DNA of 64,000 nt from Phycomyces nitens. Lineage: Eukaryota > Mucoromycota > Mucoromycetes > Mucorales > Phycomycetaceae. The position numbers were made by a program, and so were the translations under genes. Below are positions 12,097-24,020 of this stretch, one piece after another. The stretch's first letter is position 1. Every line of letters starts with the position of its first letter. The stretch covers positions 1,550,001-1,614,000 of the forward strand of contig JAHRBC010000006.1 in the NCBI GenBank assembly GCA_022702545.1, read 5' to 3'. Under the pieces are notes generated by a model. That model worked only from the letters and a program-made list of their open reading frames with translations, ran no database searches and was not told the DNA's origin.

Positions 12097-13639
12097 ATCG
12101 ATACTTGTAAGAAATTGAATTGTTTTTATCCTTTGTTCTCCTTGCTGTACAAAACATCAAAACGTTATATACAATTACAAAGGATTTTTATTTGAGCACT
12201 TTATTGTTTTTGTTTTTGTTTTTCTTTGCTTTAAGCACTTGAATACAGGCCAATATTTTTTCTTATCTATATTTCAATGAGACGACCTTTTGGTCAGGCT
12301 TTGAATGTATTGTACAAGAGAAAAAGAGCAACTGTATTTTGGGACATGAATAAAATCTAGGCTACTTATCTTTGAGCTCAAGGTTAATTACACTTGTGCT
12401 TCACTTGATACTCTGGAATATGGGGCATTTTTTTTTGTTAAATATTAATACAGTGTTCCAATGCCACTAGTCAACATAAAAGTGGCCAATTGATCCGAGT
12501 TATACAAGTGCGTTTATGCTTCATCTTTTGTATCTTGTACAGCTAATCTAATGCCATGTTATGCCGCTCAGTACGATATGGTTTATGGACCCAAAACTCC
12601 GTTTTACAGCCATAGAGTGTATTTGTACTGATGGTTGTGTCCCAGGCAATAAAAACAAAGGGTTGTTGACCAGATATATAATCTTGGCGATTTGTTGAAA
12701 ACATATGGTTTAATTTCATGGATTCTAATGTTTTCTTGGGATTAAATGAACGTATTAATTAGACTTTCTTGTCACTAGTACAAATACTTGGCCGATCCTT
12801 TGATTTGCAGATACTTTTAATCTTTGTGTCAGTGCTAAACGGTAATGGCTGAAATGATTTCTGGATTCTTTACAGATTATGAATAAATTGAAAGTAATAA
12901 AACAAATCATAACATGTTTCTGGCTTGGTACCCTTTATTGATCTCCCAAAGGCTTATTCAAATCATGTAATGGTTGATCAGAATACCAAAATTAATCGTC
13001 TTTAGAATGCCCATTGTTTGTTTTATTGCAAGGGATTGAAAATTTTGTCGATTTTGGCTTAATAACTGTCACGATTTGGAGCATCGGCTATGAATTCTAC
13101 TATTTATTTCTTCTTGAAAAATAAAGCCAGTCGAGATGGTCAATCAACCGTTTTTAAATAAACACCCGCCAAGAAAACTCTACAGAAATATCTAGAAAAT
13201 GTATCAGATATATAAAAATAAAGTAGAGTCTATAGAATAAAGCACTTGATAACTCGGAATAGCAAGGCGTTTCCAATGGGATACTTTTAACAATTTGGAT
13301 AGAGTTGCACAATGGTAATGCCCATACAACATAATTTTAATATAGACCCCAAAGACATGAATAGTCGGCTATTAAACATTTACTCTATCTCTATCGACAA
13401 TAAACCCAACATTTTATGACCAAGCCAGCTCAAGTGTAAATTGGCTTTTTTTCTTCTTCTCACTTTTATAAGAGCACATGTAAGAATATCTCGGAGATCA
13501 CCCAGGATAAACTAGATTTGAACAAGTACAATATCTTGAGCAAGAGCTAATTTGACAAACATATTTGGACCGTTTTGGAAAGAATGTGGCTATTGATATG
13601 AATATTTCATTTGTAATTTACGATTAATTCTCAAAGGCC
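12097..13639. other. Intergenic, no gene seen
   Basis: 3' flank of the HMG gene and promoter of the MsrB gene. AT-rich, without frames of note, tRNA or repeats. Confidence 0.6.
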
Positions 13640-14426
13640 ATGTTTCGTCTGTTGACACGCGTCACGGTCAGTGCTACCAGCACAAAGTTCAAGTCAATCG
13701 TACCTCGGGCTTCATTTACATCTACAATCATGGCTACTCAAAAGAAATCAGAAGCAGAATGGAAAACTATTTTGAGTCCAGATCAGTTTCGTGTATTAAG
13801 ACAAAAAGGTATATTAATAAGAACAATAAAAGACGATTCTCTTTACATTCCATCCTTAATCCATAGGGACTGAACCACCTGGCACTGGCGAATATAACAA
13901 GTTTAGCAAAAAAGGTACACGTAACAATGTCAATTGGAGGAATCGACAATTGTCTGACAATCTTGACACATTATTATTATAGGCGTCTACAATTGTGCTG
14001 CTTGTAATGCACCTCTATATGTGTCAGACACAAAATTCAACAGCAACTGTGGTTGGCCAGCATGTAAGTTTGGTCGATTCTCTTTTGCGTATATTATTTC
14101 TGGCAAACAGCCAACAATGACTAAACACCAACATGTTTATTTCTACAACCTTTATCATAGTCTTTGATGCCATCCCAGGTAAATAAACATTTATAAATCC
14201 AAGGCTAGAGCATGCAATCGATTCTGTTACTTATTATTTTGGTGTAGGTGCTATAATCCGACATGAAGACAACTCGGCTGGAATGAAACGTATAGAAATC
14301 TGCTGTGCCAAATGTGATGGACACCTTGGACATGTATTTGAAGGAGAAGGATTCCCTACCCCAACCGACGAAAGACACTGTGTGAATAGCATTAGTCTAA
14401 GATTTAATGAAGATGAAAAGAAGTAA
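13640..14426 (+). CDS. msrB: Peptide-methionine (R)-S-oxide reductase
   Basis: Reduces the R-isomer of methionine sulfoxide in proteins, normally with thioredoxin. Five exons keep frame (13640-13808, 13867-13914, 13983-14063, 14161-14178, 14248-14426) and give 164 aa. Exon 4 is only 18 bp. The zinc-binding CxxC pairs are Cys77/Cys80 and Cys125/Cys128, the catalytic Cys150 lies in RHCVNS, and Cys95 in NCGWPAF is a candidate resolving cysteine. Family blocks [23 protein letters not shown] and [11 protein letters not shown] are intact. The first 30 residues are Arg/Ser/Thr-rich with no acids, like a mitochondrial presequence; an in-frame ATG at residue 31 (MATQKK) could yield a cytosolic form. 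The start at 13640 is chosen because it adds this presequence. Confidence 0.96.
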
Positions 14427-14689
14427 TGACAAGATATATGGTTGAGATAAAGAGATAAAGAGGATGTATTATTGAGGTTGAGATTGATCGACTAAACGAT
14501 CCGTAAACTACAGGGGATTACAAAATATATTGTGGTTTTAATCTCCAAAAGAAGTGCAAATGAAAGGCAAATCTTTATGTATGCAAGCAATCAATATAGA
14601 AATCTAATAATAAAGTATATCATCTGTATTATATACAGTAGAAATAAAGTGTCTATTTAATATGTGATAGGCCCACATTTATACTTTTG

Positions 14690-15656
14690 TAAAGCTAGTA
14701 GTCTATTATGCATAGAGAGGCAATATTTCTCACATACTCTCTCATCTATGTTTTTCCACTCATCATTCAGAGCATTTTTTAACTGCATCAGTGTTGTAGG
14801 TTGAACTGGCCTTGAGTGCATATATTATCAATCTATTCCAGATGTTCTCGATTGGACTCAAGCCAGGACTTTTTGATGGCCAGTCAAGAACATCTATTCC
14901 AAGATCATCTTTACATTTTCTTTACATTGCAGCTTTATGTGGCGTGGCGTGGCGTGGCGTTATCTTCTTGGAATTGATAGTTGCCAAGCTCATTGTGCTA
15001 TAGTGTGTCATAGAATGGCTTGAACTTGTCTTGCATTCATATTACCATCTAAAAAGATAAAGGGAACAACACCTCCACACCAGATACACCCTCCACACCA
15101 TCACTGATCCTCCATTTCCCTGGATTTTTGGTCAAAGGCAGTCAGGCAGATACTTCTCGTCATGTCTCCTCCACGCATAGTCTCTTCCATCTCTTTTGAA
15201 AAGAGTGAGACGAGACTCGTTACTCCAAATCATAGTCTTCCATTCTTCTTTCCAATCCATCTTCTCTTGAGCCCATTTCTGTCCTGCAGCCATGTTTTCC
15301 TGAGTCAGTAAAGGCCTTGACAATGCAACACAGCAGTTGTACCCAATGTCATTTGTAATCGCAGCTAATGTTTAATGTCGATTTTTTCAAACAATCATCT
15401 CCAAATGACGTTCATCTCTGGGAGTGAGAATCTTAGATTGGCCAGTACGAGATCCATCTTTTACGGATCCAGTCTTGTAATACTTATGTGCTATACGGCG
15501 TACTGTTTCTTTATTGACATTACAACGTTTCTCAATTTCAACAAATGATAATCCTGCCATGTGTAAACCAATGAGAATTCTCTTATCAGTGTTTGAGAGC
15601 TTAATATAGCTGTGATGGCTTGTCTCCTTTTCATTGCATGATTGTGAGGTAGACAT
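14690..15656 (-). pseudogene. Decayed Tc1/mariner-family transposase
   Basis: Read from 15656 downward, the N-terminal helix-turn-helix part is intact (DKRILIGLHMAGLSFVEIEK, then NVNKETVRRIAHKYYKTGS). Stops follow after HLEMIV (about 15390). The catalytic domain resumes with MDWKEEWKTMIWSNESRLTLF (first Asp region) and later DWPSKSPGLSPIENIWNRL, the second Asp and the Glu-side IENIW motif. Several in-frame stops and frameshifts make it inactive. Clear terminal inverted repeats were not found. A GGCGT tandem (14938-14958) lies within it. Confidence 0.85.
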
Positions 15657-15754
15657 GTTTAAACTATTAAAGAAAAAGAACTAATAAAAATGAAAAATGC
15701 AAGCGTATCAAGATATGTATTCAGAAATGCAAACCACAATATTATTATTATTTT

Positions 15755-16039
15755 TTAAATACCATGTATATGTGGTCTTCCCGGACGCTCCTTTTCAGCA
15801 ATAGACCCAATTTCTTTGCATTTCTTAATAATACGAGTGATTGTGGTTGGTGGAATGTTTTGGTCTCTAGAAGTGTCTGCAATTCTCATTTCACTCATCC
15901 AAAGGCCAATAACGATGACTTTTCTAAAGCCTGAAAGCTTCGTGATTATCTTGGTGGGTTTAGAGTCTTGTACTTTGGGTATAATGTTAAAGAGGAATGG
16001 TTGCAGAGATTGCAAAGAACTAAAGAATAAATAGTCCAT
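15755..16039 (-). pseudogene. N-terminal fragment of a second Tc1-type transposase
   Basis: The frame from 16039 encodes KIITKLSGFRKVIVIGLWMS, then RDQNIPPTTITRIIKKCKEI and EKERPGRP: the helix-turn-helix and GRPR-like hook of a Tc1 transposase from a different subfamily than the neighbouring relic. It stops at 15755, about 100 bp before the start of the other relic, and has no catalytic domain. The other element may have inserted into it or replaced its 3' part. Confidence 0.75.
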
Positions 16040-16113
16040 ATTGAATAGCCGTTGTTTCCTCTGGAATTATCTTGTTGTAAAGTTTTCATTTTATAGTATT
16101 GAAACCAATATAA

Positions 16114-18214
16114 TTAGGGAAGAATTCGCACCATATCCTTCTTTAAAGATCTAAACTTTTCTCTATATAAATGTGAGTCGAATCCTATGTAGTTTTGAAT
16201 TGTCTTTTTTCCAACAACATCCCAGATTGTGACATATTCGAATTCTTTGCCTGCAACATTCACCTTGACCTCAATTCTGTCCAAGCCAAACCGCATCTTC
16301 ATAGCAATTTGACGGTCAGCCTCTTCTCTTGTATCAATTATAAACACAGTGCCAAGAATAGCAACTAGATCAATCTCTTGAGGAGTAGGGTGGTCAGGAA
16401 TTGGATCTTCACCATCGTACGCATACAAAGCTATTGATCAATATTATTAGATTGTATTTAATAAATATGCCATTTGGATCTTACATATAATTGGAAGCTT
16501 AGCGTTTGACCAAATAATCTTTTTGGAAATCCATGTATTCTCATTGACTGGCTGGCCTTTACGGATATAGACATGGAATTTGTCTTTGTCAGATTGTGCT
16601 TTAGTATCGTCCTTTGTTTTATCTGGTGAACATAGCTTGATTCCATATGTACGGCGCAGGATATGTTGGGTAATTATACGTGGGTTGGCACAAAATAGAA
16701 TTGCTCCTCTTATTACGGCCTTGTTTCCATCTTTAATAGCCTTGAATTGCCTCGTTCTACCCTCAAACTTGTCCTTGATCCGCATTTGAAGGTATTTAGA
16801 CTGACCGAACCCTCCGGTTATAAACATGGCATCAATATGTCTCCCATTAAGCTGTTCGAATTGTTTCTCAATCATACAAAGTACTTTGTCTACTACCGGG
16901 TCAAATACTTCTGTACGAATTTCATCCATTGTGAATACATCTTCTTCGTTGATATCGGCATGTCCACGGATGTAATTTTGATTAAGCTGTTTTAGCTCGG
17001 CGGATACGTTATCAATATGAAAACAACAAAAATTATCCTCATCTTCATCTTCATCTTCATCATAGCCACTAAATAATATCTATATAATATTCCAAGATAA
17101 ACATTTCATTCTCATTAGTATATTCAACTGTTTAATATACAATACCATGTCTATTTTACCTTGACCCAATGAAAATAGCGCATGACATAATTCATATATT
17201 CTTCCTTATAATCAGGGTACGCAGATGCTTTTTTTTCTAATACGTCTTTGAATTGAGTGTTCAAGAATGCTGCACCGCAAGAACTGCCAGTTCCCATTGT
17301 GATTTCCTTTAAACCATCTGCTCCCGATGAATCGTCCTTTTCGAATACGGCAATGTCTACAGTCCCACCACCAGCATCACAAATCATGTAAAGGCTCCCA
17401 CTGCAGAGTCCTAGTTCAGGAGATACATACTCGGCATACAATGCAGCTGCTACGGCTTCATCGACAATCAGCAGTTTATCTGGTGAATCGTATCTTTTAA
17501 TAAGCTTGGATAGTATGGCAGCCTCTCTCATTATATTCTTTGATTCCTCAGACCACATGGTTGGAACTGCCATACAGAACCTGTACTTGGAGGGGTTATT
17601 ATATTCAGAATAATAATCATCCAGTTTTTCGTAGATTTCCTCGCGCAGTTTACTCAAATAATCAGCAATAACTAAAGACATGGTATCAATAACCAGGCAC
17701 ATAAGATCATCTCTTGATTACCTTGGACTGGAAACTTATTAGGTGGTAGGGGAGGAAGATCTTCTTTTTTGGCAGTTCGATCCAGCCATAGTTTAAAGTT
17801 GGCCACGTGATATCCAGCCTCAGGATTATCCTTGTATACCCTGTCAGCATTGCGTCCATACTCAGATGGTTTGTTTCTCTCTGTATAAATCAAACTGTAA
17901 CTCGTTTTATAAAACAGTTCACTGGTAACACTCTTTGTATCACGGTCAAAATCTTCATCCCTAGACGGTTATAGTAATCGATTTGAATAGGTGGAAGTGA
18001 AGAGTAAGTCTTGATATCAATTCAAATGGTATTCTAATCCAAGACGTACTCAAGGTAGTCATATGATGAGCCCTTTGGGCAATATATTTTAAATCCAGAA
18101 AAAGTGGTTCCAAAGTCTAATATGTTTTTGATTAATACTAGAATATTTTAGAATATGATGTACAATACCTATACTAATGAAAATATCGTATTTGTTCAAA
18201 GTGTCTTTTTTCAT
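16114..18214 (-). CDS. HSPA12-type Hsp70-like ATPase, copy A
   Basis: Six exons (18214-18169, 18116-18050, 17960-17722, 17671-17160, 17079-16485, 16430-16114) give 591 aa. Actin-like ATPase motifs are present: phosphate-1 DFGTTFSGF (residues 16-24, directly after intron 1), phosphate-2 ICDAGGGTVDIAVFE, and the adenosine motif ITGGFGQSKYLQ. The C-terminal half is not the canonical Hsp70 substrate domain but the divergent HSPA12 type (RRTYGIKL, VYIRKGQPV). No EEVD tail, signal peptide or membrane segment is seen, so a cytosolic or nuclear role is expected; client and function are unknown. A GAT/GAA trinucleotide run just after intron 4 encodes an Asp/Glu stretch (YDEDEDEDED). Mucoromycota genomes are rich in such genes, and a paralogue lies at 40.9-43.0 kb with matching intron positions. 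Confidence 0.93.
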
Positions 18215-20593
18215 TTAGGATGTGGGCTTGTGGGTAAAGAGAAAGAGAAAGAGAAAGAGAGTAGAGATTTAGATGGGCTTGGAATGGATCTCTTGAAATA
18301 GCTTTTGATGTTGTACTAGACATTAGATTCGTCTTGTAGTCATGGAAACATAACCAAATGTATCCACTTGATAAGCTACTCTATTGGCTAGAATGTCTTG
18401 ATAATCTTTTTATAGACCCATGGTGATATTCATCACAGTTTCAACTTTGTTTGAACATGTAACATACAGGGACACGAATATCCTGGATGTTGTGATGAGC
18501 AGGCATATCATGTAACAGCCAGTTGCAAGGCCGTTGGTTCAAATCATGTGTGGCGTTTTTTTGTTGATCCTGACACATGGTTGGTTGGCTATGTAGTATA
18601 AATGTCCAACTCAGTGACAAGAAAATGGATACGGATAGAAAGACAATTTTAATAAAGAACAGATTAAGAGACTATTTAACTGCTTCGGGGCATTCCTACA
18701 GATACATCACTACTTCGAAGTTCACTGCGATGAGCGATACAACAAACACCGGTAAATAAAATACACCGTGTCACTCTCTTCCGCTTGGTAGTAATAGAGG
18801 ATTACCGATTATTTGAGCCCAAAGCTTCCAACAAAAAAAAACAATAGATAGACCCTTATATATTTATAATCAATTGCTTATAAATAATAAAACTTATCGA
18901 GTAGAAAAATTACAAGAGAAAGAGCTGTATTAAAAAATAGGGTACCTTACAATAATATTTAGGTATAAAATTATGAGAAAAGAAAAAAGAAAAAGAAATA
19001 CTTTGTATTGCACAGTTGCTTGGCTGTGAAAAATATAGGCAGTAAAAATATTAATCTAAAATAATATGTCTATTATCATTATAATATTTTTGTGGAATAT
19101 AAATTATTAGATTAGAAAAAAATATGGCTGAACATAGAATAAGAGTGTGTGTATGTAATTAAATATCAATAAAACTCCAAGTCAATAAATTATTCTAAAT
19201 CATTTTTTATGTATGAATATACTATCTATATTCTAATAGTTAAAATGCTTTAATATTTATTTTTTGATGGGGTATAAACAATTATATATATCCTCTCCTT
19301 ATTTATTAGAATAAACAAAAGAACTATTGATCTATTTAGAATCTTTATTATAATTAGTTTTGTAAATTTATTATAAAAAGCAGAAAAAACTCACAATTAG
19401 AAATTATTATTATAAAAAGTATAGGATTTCAACTCTAGACATATTGGTTGCACTGAGAAAAGTATAAGACTTGGATTAGCTCTTTTCTTAATCACTTACT
19501 TTAGATGGAATTAAAAATATTAGAGAGTTCTATTAAATGTATATTAGAATATATTTTTATTTTTATTAATTATTAAACTACAATATTTTCTCTATATTTT
19601 AAAAGTTGCAAATTTAATATTCTTGGGGAGGATGATAATAATTTTTATAGTATTCATTACTCTTATTACTATTATTTATTTATTTATTTCTGTGGTAAAT
19701 TAGGGGTTTTGGGAACTTATAGATACTGTGAGAGTGTTATTTATTGAAGAAAGAATATTATGGTGGTTTATATAGTTATTATTCTAGTTCCCTTGTTCTA
19801 TTAATCTCTATTGTGTAATGGTCGGTTATCACTGTAGTAGTGTGAAGTGTACGTGTGCCTGGTGTGTAACTGCTCCTGGGATGTTATCTTGCCATGGTCA
19901 TTAGCAAAGAGGAACCAGATATCGGTTGTGGAGTTTGTATTTCACTCAGCTGTGGTGTGTATACCACAATTTCCAACTTTATTCTTATAATTATCAATCT
20001 TAAAACTTAACTAATAATATATCTTTTATATATATATAATCTTCCCAAAAATATTTATACAAAAGCTATGAATTGATAATTATAGTATTCTCAGATCGCT
20101 TTATATATATTGAGTTTTTTTTAGACTAAACTTACATTTTTATTGAAAATTAAATAAAAAGTCTATTATATTTAATTTCAATTTACTAATATTAAGATTA
20201 TATAATAAATTAATATAAATTAAACTATTTGATTCTTATATTATTTATATATTAAATAAGAGATTTTTTAATAGAAAATAATATCTTTAATATAGTTTCT
20301 AATATAATATATGATATATTTAATAATTATTGAAATAAAATTATTTTGTTTAAAAAATTACTAAGATATATTAATAAAAATCGAGATAAAATTAAAAATA
20401 AAAATAAAAATATATAATAATTATACAGCTAATATTATCTCTACAGAGACCAGATAAGCTTACATATTTTATACCTTTTACTTATAATAACCTGGCCTTC
20501 AAGTACTTCTTATATCAATTTTCAAGTCATTGATCAATCTTTAAAGTAGGCAAAACATAATAGTGTAAAATACATGTTTCACAAAGCCATATA
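18215..20593. other. Gene-free, increasingly AT-rich region
   Basis: A (GAAA/GAGA)n run (18238-18262) lies just upstream of the HSPA12-like start. From about 18.8 kb the DNA becomes very AT-rich with no frame over 60 codons. A less AT-rich patch at 19.8-19.97 kb resembles a patch at 28.8 kb (see findings). No mobile-element protein can be read. Confidence 0.55.
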
Positions 20594-20676
20594 TCCAAGT
20601 TGTCCGAGTGGTCTAAGGAGTCTGACTTAAGATCAGATCCTCGTAAGAGGGCGAGGGTTCAAACCCCTCACTTGGA
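20594..20676 (+). tRNA. tRNA-Leu (anticodon UAA)
   Basis: 83-nt class II tRNA. The acceptor stem pairs TCCAAGT with ACTTGGA. The D-arm region GTCCGAGTGG and the TTCAAAC T-loop are normal. The anticodon stem TCTGA/TCAGA encloses CTTAAGA, giving anticodon TAA. A long variable arm (CCTCG/AGAGGG region) is as expected for Leu. No intron. It reads UUA, a useful codon in this AT-rich genome. It stands alone in AT-rich DNA. Confidence 0.95.
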
Positions 20677-22424
20677 ATAATGCCTTTTATCTAATACTTT
20701 TTTTTTGTAATTTTTTTTTGTTAATTTTGATGACAAAAGTTCTAGCAACTTGTCTTTATATATCAAGTCTTGATTAGATATATCTAGCTAATTCTCAACT
20801 TATACAAGTTTTTGCAATATATTACTGTCGAATAGGATGTTTGGAATAAATAAGAATATATAAAAGTGAATACTTTTTTTTATTAGTAAAAATCATTGCA
20901 ATATTCTGACAGGTTTTACATTAAACTATCTAAACTAAGCACGTTTACTCAAGAATTAGTAATCTATTTATATTAATCCTTTAAGAATATTATATATCTC
21001 TTTATTGTGGTTAAAGGCGAATAAGATTTATCTTTTTGATAGGAAAGAGGAAGAGGAAGCGGATGGATACACTTATATGTAGCCCATAAAAAAAAGAAAT
21101 ATTAAAATATTTTAACTGTTTGAATATAACTAGTATATTTACAAGTAAAAAAATAAATAAATGAGAATAATTTATTGTCTTGGAATTTTATTGCTATTTA
21201 ACAGCATTGTGCGCACTATTACTCTACATCCAGATATATTTTCCAGTCCAATAAACTATAAACGCACAAAGATATGAAAATGGTGACAGGCATATTCTTT
21301 TGGATTATAATTTTTGCTACCCACATTTTATCAGGGTCAAACAGCCGTTTAATACAACGTATTCATTCTTCCTTTTTTATTTTCTCCTTTTGTACTTAAA
21401 TGTTATTGAAAAATACTCTGGTAATTAATTATCTTCTTTCTCTTGTGAATATATTTTTTACTCAATATATTTTATTGGTCATATATAACTGCTTATAAAT
21501 ATATATGGGAGTATCTCCATTGCACTTGGCTGTATATCCAAAGGTAAGATCATATTATGTTAATACTCTTCTTTATTACCCACATCACTCTTTTAGTTAT
21601 AGCCGCAAATTCTAGCTTTCTGTCCATCTCAATGAAATATTCTGGTAAGCCTTTTATATTATAAATATGACATCTTTAATAACAACTACTGCAGATGTCT
21701 TTGCTATACTATTATATATATATCCAGTTGAGAAATTGTCTGGCCATTCCAACAGCTATATGCTGTAAGCAAATCAAAATATTAGTATCATATATTGTTT
21801 GTATACAAATATTAACATATATATCTATAAGACAATGATTATCTACTAGGATATTATAGTGTCCACCAAATTTTCCCATTTATTACATCAAAAACATTTG
21901 TTAACAATCTTTTCTTTTACTTTTAGACAACACTGTATTTCTCTTAAATAGATAATTACCTTTATTCTGTCAAGAACAAAATTCTGGTGCCGGCCAAGAA
22001 ATATCTATTAACAAAACATATACACCAAAGAATGAATCTAGAGACTGGAGTGTATAGCGCAAATATTTTTTTTTTACCAAATAAAACCAGATTTTTTTTT
22101 CAGAATCTATTGCTCTAAAAAAACAACAAACCAGAGAGACTTGTTTGAGTAGAATAAATACCATTTTATCTGCCAAAGTATACAGTTATCCTTTGAATGA
22201 CTAGAAAAACATTCTATAAAACACGCTATAAAATTCAATAAAAGATAAAACCAATCTTTTGTAAGTAGTCAATCTCTCCTGACACAAACCATCTATGTAT
22301 CATAAAATATAATGCAAAAAAGAGTAGGTCGACTAGAAATATATTGTAGCTAAAATATATTTCAATTCTGTTTTGAGGAAACTTTTTACATTTGAATCTT
22401 TTAGTACGAATAAGTTGAATTTTT
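20677..22424. other. AT-rich, gene-free region
   Basis: A T-run right after the tRNA (20698-20720) is a good RNA polymerase III terminator. The remainder is AT-rich with no recognisable frame or repeat. Confidence 0.6.
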
Positions 22425-22975
22425 CACCAAGTGAAAAAACTGCATCCACAACCCTGGCTTGAGGATTACTATCATGAAAATTTTAAAAGGTGAAACTTAT
22501 GCTTCTCATCAAGCTGGGCTGCTGATTAATTGATTTTATTGGTTTGCTTTTTTCAAAGATATTCCAATCCTTACCCTCTTTCAGTCTTCTAGCCCATTAT
22601 TTAATATGTGACAGAGGTGCAAGCACTTGTCTCTCCTAGCTCATTTCTGTGCAGTTGATACGTAACTCTTTGTTTATTATAAAAATAAAAACCAACTGAA
22701 GAAACAGTTAGATAAATATAAAGATGAAATACTATGGATTTCCTACCGAAATAGAGATCGTTGGTTATGAAAGATTTGATGAGAATACGTATGAAAGTTA
22801 AGAAGGGTGAAAAAAAGAGGAAAGTTAAAAGTTGACTAAAATATATATTGTGTGTAAATTGAAATATTGGATTTGGTAATCCTGACAATCGTTGTACCAA
22901 ATAGTAATACTGCGTATAACCATTTCAACAGTAATCCTCAAGCCAAGGTTGTGGATGCAGTTTTTTCACTTGGTG
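22425..22975. mobile_element. 551-bp element with 46-bp terminal inverted repeats (MITE-like)
   Basis: 22425-22470 and 22930-22975 are inverted copies of one 46-bp sequence, differing at one visible position. The ends read CACCAAGTGAAAAAACTGC inward. The 459-bp interior encodes no recognisable transposase, so this is best called a non-autonomous element. No clear target-site duplication is visible (flanks end TTTTT on the left and begin TGTTT on the right). The near-identity of the ends suggests a fairly recent insertion into the AT-rich region. Confidence 0.8.
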
Positions 22976-23605
22976 TGTTTGGGAAGGTATGTCCTTTGGC
23001 ACATTTTTAGTATATCAGCTGTTTAATATATATATATATTGATAATTTGCCTTTTTTTGTTTCAATCTACAATTATGTTGGATACAATAATATTTGCAGG
23101 ATTTAGCAGAAAGGGGTAACTTTTTGTAAATATGTTTTTGAAAGCCTTTATAGCATAAATATAACCACCAAAATGTAAACCATACTTTTTTATTTATTTA
23201 ACAGAACAAACTAAAAAACTAATATTGTAGTTAAATATAAAGAACATTTATTTTGTTCAATTTAAATACATTTGTTTCTTTGACTCTAAATTTCTCAAAA
23301 AAAATATAAATTTTTAACAGTGTATTTAATGATTAGACTACCTACAAGAGGCAAATAAACTAGCACCAGTATGTCAATGACCCTACACAGTAATCTTTTA
23401 AATAAAGGGAGGCTCATGTGTATTGGAAAATGAGACAAGAGCATTTTTACCTAAAGATTGTCCACTATTGGATCTAAAAGTAATGTCGATGGATGAAGAA
23501 ATAACCAAAGATAAACTGTTTAAAGTGCATGCAATCATCAATCACAGAAGCAGCCAAAGTTCCATCTCCAAGAAGACCAATGTCAATACACGCCAAAGCA
23601 GGTGT
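22976..23605. other. AT-rich spacer, no supported gene
   Basis: No domain recognised. A 67-codon plus frame (23423-23626) and short minus frames (one reading ACIDIGLLGDGTLAASVIDD around 23540-23600) look partly protein-like. They suggest decayed coding DNA continuing from the region at 23606-24018. Confidence 0.4.
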
Positions 23606-24018
23606 TTATGTATCTTGTACGATTAAACATCTGATAAAATGATTTACCAATCCAGACAGCTGGAGCTGACGGGAATCGATACAAGATATTATATAGAAAT
23701 TTAGATCAGATAAAAGAAGTAACATGCCTGATCCACAAATTGTCCACCATAAAGAAGTATCAAATACCATTACGGTCATTACGATGGCTAATCCCCAAAG
23801 TAATTGGATATATCTCAATAATCACAAGTACTCATAGAATTCTTCATTCAAAACCTTGTCATGTACAATAAAAGTACTGTTAATTTTGGCTCTAGGCGTC
23901 AAAGGGCATGATTCTGTTTCCCGGATAAAACACTTTGATTTTGCATTTAATATACGTTTTGATGTCAAAAAGATATCCTCAAACGTGTTTACAATCGCTT
24001 CAACTCAAAACATTGACC
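23606..24018 (-). pseudogene. Decayed reading frame downstream of msrA, unknown product
   Basis: One minus frame stays open from about 24018 to 23606 except for a single TGA. Before the stop it reads RETESCPLTPRAKINSTFIV and HDKVLNEEFYEYL; after it, RYIQLLWGLAIVMTVMVFD. The composition is protein-like but no family is recognised. It may be a broken gene, or an exon group whose introns I could not place. Confidence 0.3.
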
Positions 24019-24020
24019 TT

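Noticed and set aside
18470..18560. tRNA-like stretch ending GGTTCAAATC
   Set aside because: The acceptor, D and T stems do not pair and there is no proper A box; probably chance.
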